Source: Trogon surrucura (Eukaryota; Chordata; Aves; Trogoniformes; Trogonidae). Taken from it: a DNA stretch of 64,000 nt. This document shows, piece after piece, positions 9,951 through 23,832 of the stretch. Both the position numbers and the translations under genes were made by a program. Where the stretch lies: assembly GCA_020746105.1 (NCBI GenBank), contig CM036618.1, forward strand, positions 94,916,122 through 94,980,121, written 5' to 3'. The notes below the pieces were generated by a model. That model made no database searches, was not told the origin of the DNA, and worked only from the letters and a program-made list of their open reading frames with translations. The stretch's first letter is position 1; every line of letters begins with the position of its first letter.

Positions 9951-12900
9951 GTAAGTGTGCTAAGCCTTAGCTCACAGGGTATGCCATGGTCAATGTAGAG
10001 GTGAGAGAGGATGGTGAGAGGGCATGGACATGCTTCTTTTCCCGACAAGACCTGCTGTCTAATACTTGCAGAACTTCAGAGAAACCTCTCTTGCAGTGTC
10101 GTAAATGCACATGCCTCTCTGAAGTGTTAGCTCACTTAATAAACATGCACACACACATTTTGTGAATTAAACAGAAAGACACCAGGAGGTAACTGAACAC
10201 TTATCACCAGAAACTATAAATACTCACAGGCAGATGAAAGCAGCTCTTAGGAAGCGCTTGCATTTTACTTAAGTGATGTGTCCCCCATACTCTGTGTATG
10301 TCATTTGTCTCTCTTCTGTATGTTTCTTCCTAAATGTTGCTCTGAGCATCTCCCTGGAATACAGCAGAGCTAAGAGTGATGTTCATCTTTGTCATTTTTG
10401 ACTCTTGGTGAGGATAGTGGTAAATGTAAGAAACATATTCAAGAATTAGGTCTTGTATTTGTAAATTAGGTTTTGGAAGCAAGGAATTGTCTTTGCATGC
10501 TCCTACAATGAGTAATGCCTTTAAATGCTGTGACATCGGGGCTGTCCATATGCTTTACATATCTTTCTACCAACATGAGTACTGGTATGTCTGTCACTAA
10601 TTAGCAAATTTGTACAGACACTGATCCACCTGAAAAAGTTGCCTTTCCTACCTGAGGAGAGACAGCAGGTCTGCAGACAGAACCTGTGAAATCTGGTCCA
10701 GTACTGAGCAATAAAACTAGTTCATTGGTCCTTAGAAAATGTGGGTTCATATGGAAGTGATTGCTTGTCTGCTCTAGCAAGCTAACAGTTAAAAGCAAAG
10801 TTGCAGCCAGACCACCGGGACTGGAGTAAGTTCTTTCCATTGCTTAGTGAAACCCATGGAGGCTCTCATTATGCTACTTATGTGGCATTAGCCTGCATGT
10901 CAGCAGGACCCCCACCATCCAAAACAGCGATGAGGGAAAGCTTACATTTCTCTCTCTGCAGCAGTTGCCAACTCATGTCTTTGCTGGTGTTGGCAGCTGA
11001 CTGCAGGCTGGGGCAGAGGAATGGGGAGGCAAAGGGGCAACAGGATTTTCATGCCATTTGACAGACCGGCTGAATTGTGTCTGGGATTCAGATTAGCCCA
11101 TGTAAGCAGGCACATTTCCTAGAAGTGGTAACATAACATGTGCAGGTGACCGGGCAGCATCCAGGAAGGTGGTCCATGACTTGGTATGACACTAGATCTT
11201 ATTTGTAAAAAACGTCTTTCTCCAAATCAAAGGCAATGTGGACAGCAGTAGTACATGTTTTTCACCGTTCACTTCTTCTCCTATGCTAGTCTGGCCCATT
11301 CTTACCTTAAAGGAATCCTCTCTAAACACTAAGAGAGAAAGGACAGTCTGTGTGGTTTGTCTTCCCTTCCCTGCTTCCAGAGAAGTAGCATTGGAGCATG
11401 AACCTTCCACTTCACGCTACACACTCTGTGTTCGTTCCAGGTGTGCCATGAATCCAGCCCACCTCAAGCTGCACTTTTGGACTTAAACCAGAGGTGAAAA
11501 GTTGTATTCTCTGACTGCCAACTTCTCCCCTAGGAAATACACTGTTGGTATTGTTAGCAGGCCTAACATCAATGATGGAGATTTGGAGCCTGAGCTTGCT
11601 GTCCTTAAGGAGCCTGCCAGTTTGTTCTATGCCCTGTTAACTTCACTGTGCTACTCTGTGGGAAACATCAGTCACCAGGGTTATCACTGGCTTAGATCAT
11701 TCAATGTTTGTAACTGGCAGTGTTACACCCAGGATATCAGAAATGTCTTACAGCTTGGCCCAGAGTTGCTATTCCTCCCCAAACTTCCCTTTTAAATACA
11801 ACTAGAAAAGGAAAAAAATCTTTGAGAACTAAAATAGCACCTCTACATTCATGTCTTTTTCCACTCTTTGTGCTTATATGGTTCTATTATTGAAGACAGC
11901 AGTTGGGAGGATTGGCTGCAGACAATAACTGAAAAGGTTTTATGGCCCCTTTGCAGGTTTTTCCATTACCCACTTCATCCTCCTCCAGGTTAAATCATGA
12001 AGGAGAGACACTTGCAGCTCATCCCTGGCTGCTGACATGCCCTTGCTACTCCTGCAGTACACCTTGCACATGTGTGAATGTGGGTGTGCACACCCGTGCA
12101 ATGAAAAGAGGTTTAAAACTGGTGACAAACAAAGAGAGTTTGTGCAACCCTGAGCTGCAGCCCCAGCTTTCAGGTTGCCACAGTGTCTGCCAACAGCTGT
12201 TTCCAATTGAATCTTACTGTGCATATATCCCTGTAGTTTATTCCCCCTTTGTTTACACTAAACTGTCGTGTCCTTTAAAGTAAAATAGCTGCATGGGTTG
12301 GGTTTTCTTTCCCTCCACTACTCAAATGTTTTTGTTTTACTAACACTGTGTTAGAAGGGGTCAGGCAGAGCTCATATTTCATATGGCCCAACAAGCCAAA
12401 ACCTAGCTGGAGTGAGAAATAGGTGTCTCTTGCTTTCTTTCACAGAGACACTGGAGCATGGTGGCCTGATGAAAATTGAATTGCTAGTTGAGTTCTGCTG
12501 ACAGTTAACAGATTTGTAAGCCTTCCTCCACATTCTCATCAATATTGTCATAAAAAAAAGCTCCATTTCAACTACTCGATAGCAACATCTTTCTGTTTTC
12601 CTGCAGTGGCAGGATGTAATTATCCTTGTTTAATGGCATCTGATGGATCCAAAACAAAGCTCTGTCCCATAGACCAACTGTAAAGGTTTTAATAAGCACA
12701 AGATCAGTTTATTTCACAGTGTTTCCCATAGGCCATAATTCAACCAGAGTATGGAACCATCTGTCTGTGGTGAGTCCAGGTGTCCACCAGCTTCAAATCT
12801 GGCTATCTTAATGGTGTTTCCAACATACAGTTATTTCTGTCATACTGGAAATCTGCTATCCCTCATGAATTTCCTACTGTCCTGATTTACTGTCAGACTT

Positions 12901-15900
12901 GTGTGGTCTCAGAGAGTCATCCCAGATCCCTTTGTTTCCCTGCTTTCACCTAGCAGCTGGAAATTTCTCTGACTCCATTTACCAGTATGGTTTCTCCCTG
13001 CCTCCTTTACTGAAGTAACAGGTAGTCTTCTCACTACTCTAGTGTTCTTGTTGTACCATATCTTTAAATGTTATTGCAGAATGTTAAATGGTCCTTGGAG
13101 AAAATGCCTAAGACACGTATTGCTTAGCGTATTGCTCTGTGACATGCTCTGGAGAAGTCCAGTTCTATGAGACACATTGCTCAGAATAAGGTTGAACATA
13201 TACTTCTGGAATTTTCTTGTACAAGTTATTTTTCATGAATTTCAGCAAATTCATCGTGTCTGTGTTCTTCTGAGATGTGTTTGTTATTCCTGTGGCCCAG
13301 CTAGTCAGCAGTAACCCTGTCAAGAGGCTGCAGACAGTAGGAGTGCTAGCAAAATGTCATAAAAGCAGTAGCAGCAGAAGGAAAATCTGACTACACAAAA
13401 ATAGTTTAAATGTGAATATGATGGTAGATAGATACTAGCAAGCAGCTTTACCAACTATTTGTGACTTTCGTGATTATTGATTCAAACATGTATCAGTAAG
13501 GGAGAACAAAAGGGACTTGTGCAGCATTTCCCACCAGAATACTAGAAAGACCAAGTATTTCTCTCACATAAATGTGCCTCCTAAACCCATTCAGCCAATG
13601 TCAATTTCTGTGTACTGCCTCTGCCCTGCGTCCAGTCCCTGGGTGCCTTTCTGCTGTATCAACCCTTATTTCAAGGTAGATTCCAAGCAGTATGGTGTTT
13701 TGGGGCACAGTTCATATCCTGATACAGGAACAGCTCATTGGACTCACTAGCTCATTTTCCTTAGTGTGCTGTCTTGAAAAGCACTAGGCAATAAACAGTG
13801 CCTCCTGGGTTCCTGGAGAGATTTTCTGTTCACTTAAGGTACCCAATAAATGGCTTTACCTGCTATTCCAAGTACGATAAGCCCCAAGGTTAAACAAACA
13901 AATCAGTTGATGCCATCCTGTCTTGGACCACAACTAGGAACCAGTAGGTAGGATTGTGATAGAAGATGAACCGCTGCCTCATCAATATGTCACTGTAATC
14001 TGGGAATTCCCAAGTTTGGCCTTGCTTTATTCCACTGGCTCAGAAAGATGGACATCCTCTGATCTTTCTTGGTTGGAAATTGAGAGTATTTGGATGCAAA
14101 GTAGCTTGGTCACTCATGAGCTTTTGCCAAAGGAATGAAAGAAAAGAAAAGACTCTTTATGCATTTGACAGAATACGTTCACAGTGAAGTGCTGAAAAGG
14201 CACTGGTGAATTTTTCCCAACATATTGATATAATGGTGTAAGATGTACTTGGCAAAATGTCTCAACTGTTGTCCCCACAAGGGTAAGGCACTGTCTTCTT
14301 CACTGACAAGATGAGTTGGCAACTGAGATAAGAGGATGTGAAAAGTATGGCTGCGTCTTTCTGTCTTCTGAGTGAATGTGCACTTAGATATGCCTGACTC
14401 CTGATTACTGCTTCTGAGAGCAAGGAGGTGTCTCCTCTTCCTGCTTTTATGGAGTAGTGACAATAAGTATTCCCAAAATGTAGATATTTAACAGCCTGCA
14501 GCTTGGCAGATGAGAAGGCTTATGTCGCTGTCAGAGTTTGGAAGTGAATTGACTAGTTGTGAAATGAGTTGTGGAGATTGAGAATTCTGCAGACAGTGAA
14601 AGCTAAGGATCTTTAGGATGAAGCTAAGGATCAGTTATTGCCTCTCACTGTCACAGCTACCACTGTTGGCATCTTTTGGAAGCAACGTGGTTCAATTCAA
14701 TTTGAAGTAGAAAATGGCCTTGACACATGATAATCAGTCCTCCAAGGAAGAGTGGAATTGTGATCCTTGTTAAACTCCCATACAGGGAGTTTAATGCAGT
14801 GAAACTCCAGGTTCTCTGGTAGTAGACAACCATACTTTGTCAAAAGCTAAGCAAGATCCAAGAAACAAGTCCATGAAGTAACTCGCTTTTTCCTCTGAGG
14901 GGGAGAGATGGTTAATGAGTGACAAGTATTCTGCTTTGATCCATGGGAGGGAGGAATGAAGGGGGGAGGTTACTGTGAATTAAATCAATGGGTATATTTA
15001 AGGAGGAAAAATGAGAGAGTACTGGATGTCTGTAAGGGAAGTTGATGTAAAACTGCAACATGTCTCCCAGGCATGTTCAGAGTCAGGCTGTCGGCTTTCT
15101 CCAAGAGGACAGAACAATAAACCGCTTGATGTCTGCAAGTGAAGCTGGTGTTAAATCAGTCGAGGTGTCCTGGGGAGATTAGTGATGAATTACTCTGCAG
15201 AGTCAATAGAGATTATTTATGAAGCCAGAGGGGATAGAGGGAGGCAGGCTAAGTACCCTATCAGAGGTTATTTGGTACTTGTTGAGCTTTAACATTGCTT
15301 GAAGATGACTCAAGCAGTTGGAGTTCCATATGCTGCCACCAGATGTACGGGTGAGGGAAGAAGGAGGGAGTATTCTCAGTAAAGATTATTTTCCTTCCTC
15401 ATCTGACCAGCATCAGGCTGCCATTGAACAAAACCAGTCAATACCAGCGCTATGAATGAATGTACTGCAGCTGAGGAAAGGGGCACCGTGTTTTAGTCTG
15501 GTCACATCCACCTCCTGAGTTCTGGTGCCAGGAACTGTGATTTGGGGAAGTGTGTGGCAGAGAGAATACAGGTTGAATCATATGCTGTTCTGAATTGAGT
15601 TGTCTCCACCAGCTGCAGAAAAGTGCCTGGATGTGCACAGCTTGTAAGAAAGACATTGCAGACTTTCCGATAGATACTGAAATGTAATGACTGTAGTGTA
15701 AATTTTTGAGCCATAATTCCACTTTAATTTGCTGTCTGTCCCATATGAGTTTCAAGCTCTGAGGGATACCTCTATTTAGTTCTAAATGGAAAGATTTTAC
15801 GCATCTGCTTTAGGTTCCTTTTTAATCAGTTCACCTGTTTCTGTTTAAAAGCAGCACATGTGTTTCACATTACTGGTGGCCATCTTTAAGATCTACTGCA

Positions 15901-18448
15901 TGGCTGGGTATGAGTTTCGAAAATAAAAGAAGAATCACTTGATTAACAATTCTTTGGCCAGTTATTCAGCCAGTTTTTAAGTGGGAAGATGTCTGTTTTG
16001 TGCTGTTGGTGCTTACAGCTCTTGAACTACATCCTAGCCCAGAAGAGGAACAAGCCCACTTTGGAAGAGAAAGATTGTTTTGCTCTAAATCCTTCTGTAC
16101 TTGTAATTGGATTGGTAATAAACTAGGATGTGCACCTGCAGGCACCGTGACCCGGTTACAGGCCTGTAAGTGACTAAATTAAACTGCTTCTCAGCAGGGG
16201 GCTGGCAAGTTTTCTATTTCTCTCTACTGTGGGCTAAACCGTTCAAGCCAGATGTTTTTCTGCTGATGGTAGGGCACAGAATCGTCCAAGAAATCAAAGT
16301 GTTTGCATAACTGTCTGTCCTTGGGGCTCTCAATTATTTGTGAACAGAAGATGTTTGCAAGTGTGTTTAGTGCTGATGAATGGCAGCAAACAAAAGGCCT
16401 GGAGTATGAAGTCCTCAGGCTCCTGGACAGAACAGTAAGATCAGCAGTATGTGCTACACCTTCTGTTGTACTATACCTCAAACCTGTCTGTTTAATCCCA
16501 TTTACTGCATCCCCAAACACACACAGAGATACTTGCACTGTGTAATGGAGTGGTCAGTGTAGTAATTGCTTGAGTTATTTGCATGGAAAAAACATGAAAC
16601 TCACCCTTATTCTTTTTATTCTCAGTGAAAATAGCAACAAAAATATGCCACCCTAGTATTCATGGGTTGGCTTATTGCATCCCCTCTAACAGACTGTTGT
16701 GCCTGTGTTACAGCTAGTCTGTGGACTCCACATTCTAGAAGATGTAAAGGTGCTTTCTAAAGGAAAAGCAACCAACAAAATGCAGCGCTTTAAAAACCGT
16801 AGGCACCAAATTGTCTGGGCATGTGTACATGTGTTTGCTAGGAGCCAGGCCCACACCCACCAATATGCGCCGAAGCCTTCATGTGGTCACAGGGTTTGAT
16901 CATTCAGGGTCACACAACCATGGACTTCACAATTCATGATTGTTAAAGCCAAAAGAAACCCTTCAGTTTTCTAACTGAAACTGTAGAGCTTTATGCAGAA
17001 CCCCATGTACTGAGGTTTGTTGTTTTGATCCCAAGTCAAACTAATGACCTAAAGTAAAAAGTTTCAAGCCTTTTCATTGTAAAACTTCTATCTGTATATC
17101 CAAGCGTGGCCAAAGTACTTAACGTTTCTGGAAATTCAGTAGTTTTATCTCCCTTAGCTGCGATCAGTTTGCCTTCCTTGTCACAAGCAGACATGATGAC
17201 CAGCTACAAACAGAGAGCAATTAGTTCAGAGGTGTAATATTTAAAAGCTTTTGAACGTCTGCTGATTCATATTTTAGTTTCCAGCTGTTAGTTATATTGG
17301 GCAATATTAAAATGTTTTAAGTTCTTAGATTTAGTCATACTTCCTGTCTATAAAAATAAAGCTTTTTCTTTTGTTTTTACCTAGTTCCAAAAATATGATT
17401 CTATCCAAATGGTAATAGCAATTTGAAATTTCAGCATGGAATTTCTCAGCACCAAAGACAAAAACATTCTGTTTCATGCATCAGCCTGTCTCTCATTTAA
17501 ATTTGCATTTTCTCTTGTTGCTGTTAATTAATTATATTGATTGCAGAAGGTCCACACAGACTGCAGACTTCAGTCCTCAAATATTTCTTTTCACATTTTC
17601 CTGGTTTGGTCCCAACATTGAGATTTTCTTGTGTATAGCCTCTCCTTTATGGTTCGTTTGGTCCTTCCCTACTTTTCTGAAATGACTGATGAGGGGATCA
17701 TGGGCTGGGTCTGCCCTGGATTTCAAGTGGGTGCTTTAAAAGTTTTTTTTTGTTGATTCTCTGCTGTGTTTTAACTGATGACCCCTACTCATTGCACACA
17801 GCTGGACAGCAGTAGGTAGGAAAGAGAGTGTAATTTTAATACCTCGGGCAATATTAATAAGCTCTTGTGTTTAGGGCTTCTTTCATATTGGATAGGATAC
17901 ATGGATATGTAGATGCTGTCAACACTTTCTACAGCTGTGACTGGCGACAGAGTGAATTTACCTAGCACAACCAGTCTGCTTGCAAGAAACCCAGTTCTCA
18001 GATCTGTAAGAGAAAGATCAGTCCCATTACTTGTTACTCTGGGTGATGCTTTAATATTCACAAGCTGGGGTGTTACATGGGCTCAGAGTCATATAAAAGT
18101 CACATGGATTTGGGGGTTTACTATAGCAGAAGAGTTTGATGAGGGAGGTGTCTGATATGCGGGAAGTAGGAATCACTTTTCATCTATAACGACCTGATTG
18201 TTCTTAATCACCATGTAATTTTTTATTAGCTGAAGAGGAAGAAAATATATGATCTGTAAAACCTCTGCCTTTGGAACTGATTGTTCATCTTACTGAATAC
18301 TGTGACAGCTTTATAGTAGAGCTTCCCATGGATCTTTTATGCCTTTTTAGTGCAGCTTTTCATTTACTACTTTCTACTACTACTTTACTACTTTCTGAAT
18401 TGTCACTTAAGCTTTGCACTAATGGTACAATATTGATACTGTTGAAAG
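9951..18448 (+). other. DAAM2: DAAM2 intron (8.5 kb)
   Basis: It runs from GTAAGT to an atypical, pyrimidine-poor acceptor at 18447-18448. I found no coding segment and no clear transposon. Several ORFs of 60-113 codons lie here on both strands, but none resembles a known protein or sits between credible splice sites. Confidence 0.65.
18364..18398 (+). promoter_or_regulatory. Repeated TACTAC / pyrimidine segment upstream of a weak acceptor (possible distal branch region)
   Basis: The segment contains TTTACTAC, CTACTACTAC and TTTACTAC in pyrimidine-rich context, 50-85 bases before the next exon. The intron end itself (about 18410-18448) lacks a polypyrimidine tract. This upstream block, or the closer CACTAAT at about 18418, may supply the branch point. 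This is inference from composition. Confidence 0.3.
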
Positions 18449-18533
18449 GCTGAAGCTGTCTAATGAAGAAATCAGACAAGCAATCTTGAAGATGGATGAA
18501 CAAGAAGACCTAGCAAAAGATATGCTTGAGCAG
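18449..18533 (+). CDS. DAAM2: DAAM2 exon: FH2 knob
   Basis: This 85-nt exon contributes one base to the split Lys codon and then 28 codons: [28 protein letters not shown] (residues 72-100). '[19 protein letters not shown]' is typical DAAM FH2. It ends CAG/GTGAGG in phase 0. The start is fixed by the reading frame from the previous exon (AA+G gives Lys) and by the AG at 18447-18448, although that acceptor has almost no polypyrimidine tract. Confidence 0.93.
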
Positions 18534-20121
18534 GTGAGGAACTTTACAGTCAGATATATCTTATTCTTAAGACGTTCACTGCCTTTTTTCACCTAAAGTA
18601 AGTGGATGTGTGTACTGGCTGTGCTGCTTTGCAGATCTGAACTTGGCTCTATTATGTCATTAGAGCTTCACATGGCAGCATGGGAAAAGTATTTTCCCCC
18701 ATTGTTTTTTCACATATACTGTCCTTGTATAACTCTGTTTGTATCAAGTTGATTTCGTAACAATTTTCTCTTCTTGATGTAAAATACACACAATTACCAT
18801 TGGTGTGAGTTTTCCTTTCACCTCCTCTCTTCCCACTTGTGACTTTCTCATAATTTTCCCCATATCTTTTTTATACTGCTGATTATTTTTTGTTGTTATT
18901 CTCCTTCTTAGCTTCTTTAATTTTCTTTTTCTTAATCTCCCTTCTCTGCCTGCAGCTTTTCCATTGGGAAATGCTGTCAACCAGTCCATGTAGGTCAATG
19001 GTTAGAGCTAAGACTAGAAGAGATGCTGCATTCTAACTAGAATGAAAGGAGTCAAGGACTTCTCTCCCCAGCATTTGGTTCACTGTGTAGTTTATGAGGG
19101 GGGAAAAAACCCACAATTTAACCACCATTTCCCAATTTCCCCCACTTACAGAGGGTGAAAGATAATTCTTTGTCCCAAGATGCTTGTGATAATGTTCCTT
19201 AGGAGTGTGCAAAATATTGTAATTCTGAACTGTTTGACAAATGTGATTCCTTTTTGTGTACAATTACAGTATTTAATCATGTACAAAAAGCTTTTCCATT
19301 TTGGAAATTTATAGCCTTCTTGTCATGTTACTTGGATGCTCACGGCTGCTCTAGAAGCCACTGCAAGCTCCTTATGATCCAGACCTTTAAATATAACATT
19401 TTTGGGGAGCAGGATAGAATATTAAGAAGTAATAAAAAGCAGAGTGCTTAACATGTCTTGGTTTTGTGGGTGTGCACAGAGGCTGTGTGCATGGCAATAT
19501 TTATAACCATACTAAAGCACAACTGCCAGCAGATATGTCAAAAATCTGTCAAAGTATGGGCTTTTAAGGTCAGCATGTGAATAGCAGCCAGTGTCAGACA
19601 TTTATCCAGTCGCTTGCTTATTGTTTATTGTTTCAGTAAAGTAGGGCAGACCCAAGAGAGAGATAGATGAGGCTTTGTGTGTTCTTTGGGATAGGCACGA
19701 TGGATACTTCACACTGAGTGGGACACATCCTGCTCTTGTTTGCACCAGTGTAAACTCCGATTAATACTGTGGGAATCAAAGTCCTCTCTGTACATCCACT
19801 TGGGTAAGCTGCAATAGCACTTGGCCTTTAGGATTTAGAAATAGGAAATTCCCCATAGAATTAAAAATTAATCTAATGGGGTCAGTGAGGAATAAAGACA
19901 GAACAGCAAGCAAAGATTTCAAAAAGGTCAGTTTTGTAGCCACAGCTGTGCTTTCTTGAAGTTACAGTCACATGGCTCAGTCAATGTAATTCTTCCTCAT
20001 GAGAGCAGAGAAATCTGAGGGTCCTCTCTCTCTCCATCAGAGTTTGTTTGTGTCTCTCTGCCCATCTCTCCTTTTCCCTCGATCTCTCATCTTGGTGTTT
20101 GGTTTGTGTCTGTCACTCTAG
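18534..20121 (+). other. DAAM2: DAAM2 intron (1.6 kb)
   Basis: It runs from GTGAGG to an acceptor ending CACTCTAG. The minus strand near 18750-18960 is lysine/arginine-rich when translated only because the plus strand is TC-rich. No gene or element is recognised. Confidence 0.7.
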
Positions 20122-20946
<825 letters not shown>

Positions 20947-21035
20947 GATCGACCACTATCAGCAGCGGCTGCAAGCATTATTCTTCAAGAAGAAATTTCC
21001 AGAGAGGCTGGCAGAAGCAAAACCAAAAGTGGAAG
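20947..21035 (+). CDS. DAAM2: DAAM2 exon: FH2 coiled-coil segment
   Basis: This 89-nt exon has one base completing Arg, 29 codons, then one base. Its residues are [17 protein letters not shown] and [12 protein letters not shown] (136-165). It corresponds to the FH2 helix 'HYQQRLQxLxFKKKF', which leads from the knob into the coiled-coil/post part of the domain. The donor is GAAG/GTATGG. Confidence 0.95.
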
Positions 21036-21786
21036 GTATGGTTAAATCTTTTGCTAAGAGTCTGGCAGAGGGTCAGGGAACATCAAGAAAGGCTTGTCTT
21101 CAAAGGTAGTGCTATTACATGCATGCTATGATTGTAGAGCCAGTGAGTCCAAAGCATATTGTGTGCTAAGAAATTCGTTCTGTCTGACACTCTTCTTACA
21201 CCCATTGACTTAATAATTTCATGATTGCTCCACTATAAATATGACCTGACAGATGTGGCAGTGTGCTACCAGGCTACCCTGAGCTGCCAAAAGCTTTCAC
21301 GGCTTTTCTGTGAAGGACAACCTTCCCTTCTCACCCTCAAGTCCTCTCACCTTCCCTTTCCATGGGGCAGTTAGGATAGATGCCTCAGGATGCTGGTATT
21401 CTGAGAATGTGTAACTGGCAAGAAGGGGGATGTATGGCTTCTGTGCCACATCCATGGTTTTCAGAGGAGTGAGTGTTATCTCCTATGCACATTTTCGTAT
21501 GAGCTCAAGCCTTCCTCCCCTGTTCTCACTGGCTCTGTTTTTAGAGTGTGAGGTCCAGGAGAACAGTTTTGCTCCTGGATTCAGAGAATCCTCCTTACAG
21601 GCTAGATGTAGTGTGTCTTCCTTTCACTTCTCCTTGTTCTGGACATATGGGTGCACAAACAGACCATGTTGTAGTGTTTGCTGGGCAATAGTCAGATGGG
21701 CATTTTAGGGTACTTCAAATTATGGGCCCAAGCATGTTACAAAGAGCCACTGTGCAATAACCATTCATTTCTTTTCTCCTTTCAAG
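21036..21786 (+). other. DAAM2: DAAM2 intron (0.75 kb)
   Basis: It runs from GTATGG to an acceptor, CTCCTTTCAAG. No additional feature is seen. Confidence 0.75.
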
Positions 21787-21955
21787 CCATTCTTCTGGCA
21801 TCCAAAGAACTCATCCGAAGCAAGCGTCTGAGGCAGCTCCTGGAGGTAGTTCTGGCCTTTGGGAATTATATGAACAAGGGCCAAAGGGGAAGTGCCTATG
21901 GCTTCAAAGTCTCCAGCCTGAACAAAATTGCAGATACCAAATCCAGCATAGACAG
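21787..21955 (+). CDS. DAAM2: DAAM2 exon: FH2 post with GNYMN motif
   Basis: This 169-nt exon completes Ala and then encodes 55 codons, including [20 protein letters not shown], then [20 protein letters not shown], then [15 protein letters not shown] (residues 166-221). The [10 protein letters not shown]...GF...LNKIADTKS stretch is the FH2 signature; in formin dimers this 'post' surface holds the lasso of the partner subunit. The segment [16 protein letters not shown] is paralog-diagnostic, since DAAM1 has a different IRSGSEEVFRSGALKQ segment here. The donor AG/GTAGGC would give an immediate stop on read-through. Confidence 0.97.
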
Positions 21956-23724
21956 GTAGGCCAGAAGGCCATAAATGAGTTAGATACTGTGCTGCTGCAT
22001 CTCTTATAATAGTAATGAAAGTATTTTTTGTTTGGTTTTAGCTCTGTAGACTATTGAAAATCAAGTCTTATTTGACCTCTAAGTAGTGCTTTTCACTGTA
22101 AAAGATCCTGCAGCAGTTAAGACGAGCACTCAACACGGCACTCAAATTCTGCTGTTTCTTTGGATAATACACGTCTGTTGTTGAATTGTGTTTATGCAAC
22201 ACTATGCAAAGATGACAAAATGTAGTATTTTGCAAATAACAAGTTTTGGGGGAGGAGGATTTCTGTGGAATTTGCCCTTTAAACCAAAGTTTTATGGCTC
22301 TGGTTTTGCAAAAAAAAACCCGAGAAAACACAAAAAACTCTGACCACAGTTTTATATCTCCTGTGAAACATGACATATGTTTCTGATGCAGAACTGTCAA
22401 AAACTTACTCTCTACCTAGCGGAACCAAGAAGCATAGCTCAGAGAGACTGAGCTTGTTTGTATCTAGAGCAGTTAAGGAACACAGCTGGGTTTGGGAAGG
22501 TGGAGTTTATTATTTATGAACATGGACTGCAGGTCTTTACCCTATGTTTTGCTCCACATACCTCTACTGGTTCTGGAAGTTAATCCAGCTGTGAGTGGGC
22601 AGAGAATATCCCTTCTGGGCCATGCAACACTAAGGTTTTCCTTGGAGATCTCCTATACTGCTCTTTACTAACTTGCACCTTCCTTGACTTGTGAGACTTG
22701 CTGGGACCATAGTTGTGGTGAAATGGCTTCAGGCTGTGACAGAATGAATAATGGCAATAAGAAGCCATAGGAAATTCATCCATACTTAATGGAGTTTGAA
22801 CTAACAGAGTTCTGTTTTGACTGCCACGATGTCCTTTCCGTATTCCAAGGCTAACACTTACATAGCTAGTGTTGAATATTTTTTTTGCCTTAACGTAGTT
22901 TGGCTTGTTTTTCCATGTATTAAATGTCCTGTGCAGATTCTGTTCTCTCACCCATTCCCAGATTCCAGACTCTAGTCTGTGTGAAGCAGTGGCCATCTGA
23001 TATCTTCCCTGTCAGTTAACCACATTACACCTGCCTCAAGTAACTGTTACACTGGCTGTTTTCTCTGCACGCAGAATTCACTGATGCAAAATTCATCATT
23101 TACTTTACAAATTTTCTTAAACTTTCTCCTGCATCCCTCATAAATCTCATTTCCGCCTACTTCTACATGAACTGCCATTGCTTTTGTAGCAGTGAGTGAG
23201 CCTGACCATACTTGTAAGTGTAGTTGTTTCATTACTGTGGGAGTTTTCCCTGCAGCTTCTTCAATCTTTGAGAACTTTTCCTCTTATAATTTAACTCTTA
23301 GGATTTTTCCACATTGCCTCTGAGAACAACTCACTTCTCCCTTATGAATTAAAGTCACTTTAGTACTATTCATTTTTTATTCTTTGAAGTATCTGGGGAC
23401 AAATATTTTACTGTGTTACACAATTTTCTTTTCCATTAAACCATCCACACAGATGGATACAAGCATGATGGTGCTTCCAGAATAAATCAAGGCACAATAT
23501 ATTGCTTGAGGTTTTAGGAAGGATGGTTCATAAAGGGCTAATTCATTTCAGTCTGTAAATTTACTCTCTCAGTAACAGAGCCGCTAACTGCTGATAAACA
23601 GTTTGGTTTGTTCATTGAAGCACATTTCCTATCCAAATATTTTTCACTCATTTGTCACAATCCTCCCACCATCCTTTTTCTTCTCACCATCTTCCTTCTC
23701 ATGTCTCCCTTCTTTATTTTTCAG
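21956..23724 (+). other. DAAM2: DAAM2 intron (1.8 kb)
   Basis: It runs from GTAGGC to a strong acceptor with a pyrimidine tract ending TTTTTCAG. No additional element is recognised. A 138-codon minus-strand open frame at 22580-22996 has no recognisable domain. Confidence 0.7.
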
Positions 23725-23832
23725 GAACATCACACTGTTGCACTACTTAATTATGATCTTTGAAAAGAATTATCCGGATATCCTAGATATTCAGTCTGAG
23801 TTGCAGCATCTTCCAGAAGCAGCAAAAGTCAA
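23725..23832 (+). CDS. DAAM2: DAAM2 exon: FH2 post helices
   Basis: This 108-nt exon completes Arg and then encodes [20 protein letters not shown] and [15 protein letters not shown] (residues 222-257), leaving AA. 'LLHYLIMI' is the conserved FH2 helix. '[12 protein letters not shown]' agrees with DAAM2, where DAAM1 has EELRDIPQAAKV as I recall. The donor is CAA/GTAAGT. Confidence 0.96.

Noticed and set aside
18744..18998. Lys/Arg-rich minus-strand ORF.
   Set aside because: It is the complement of a TC-rich intronic stretch; low complexity, with no gene context.
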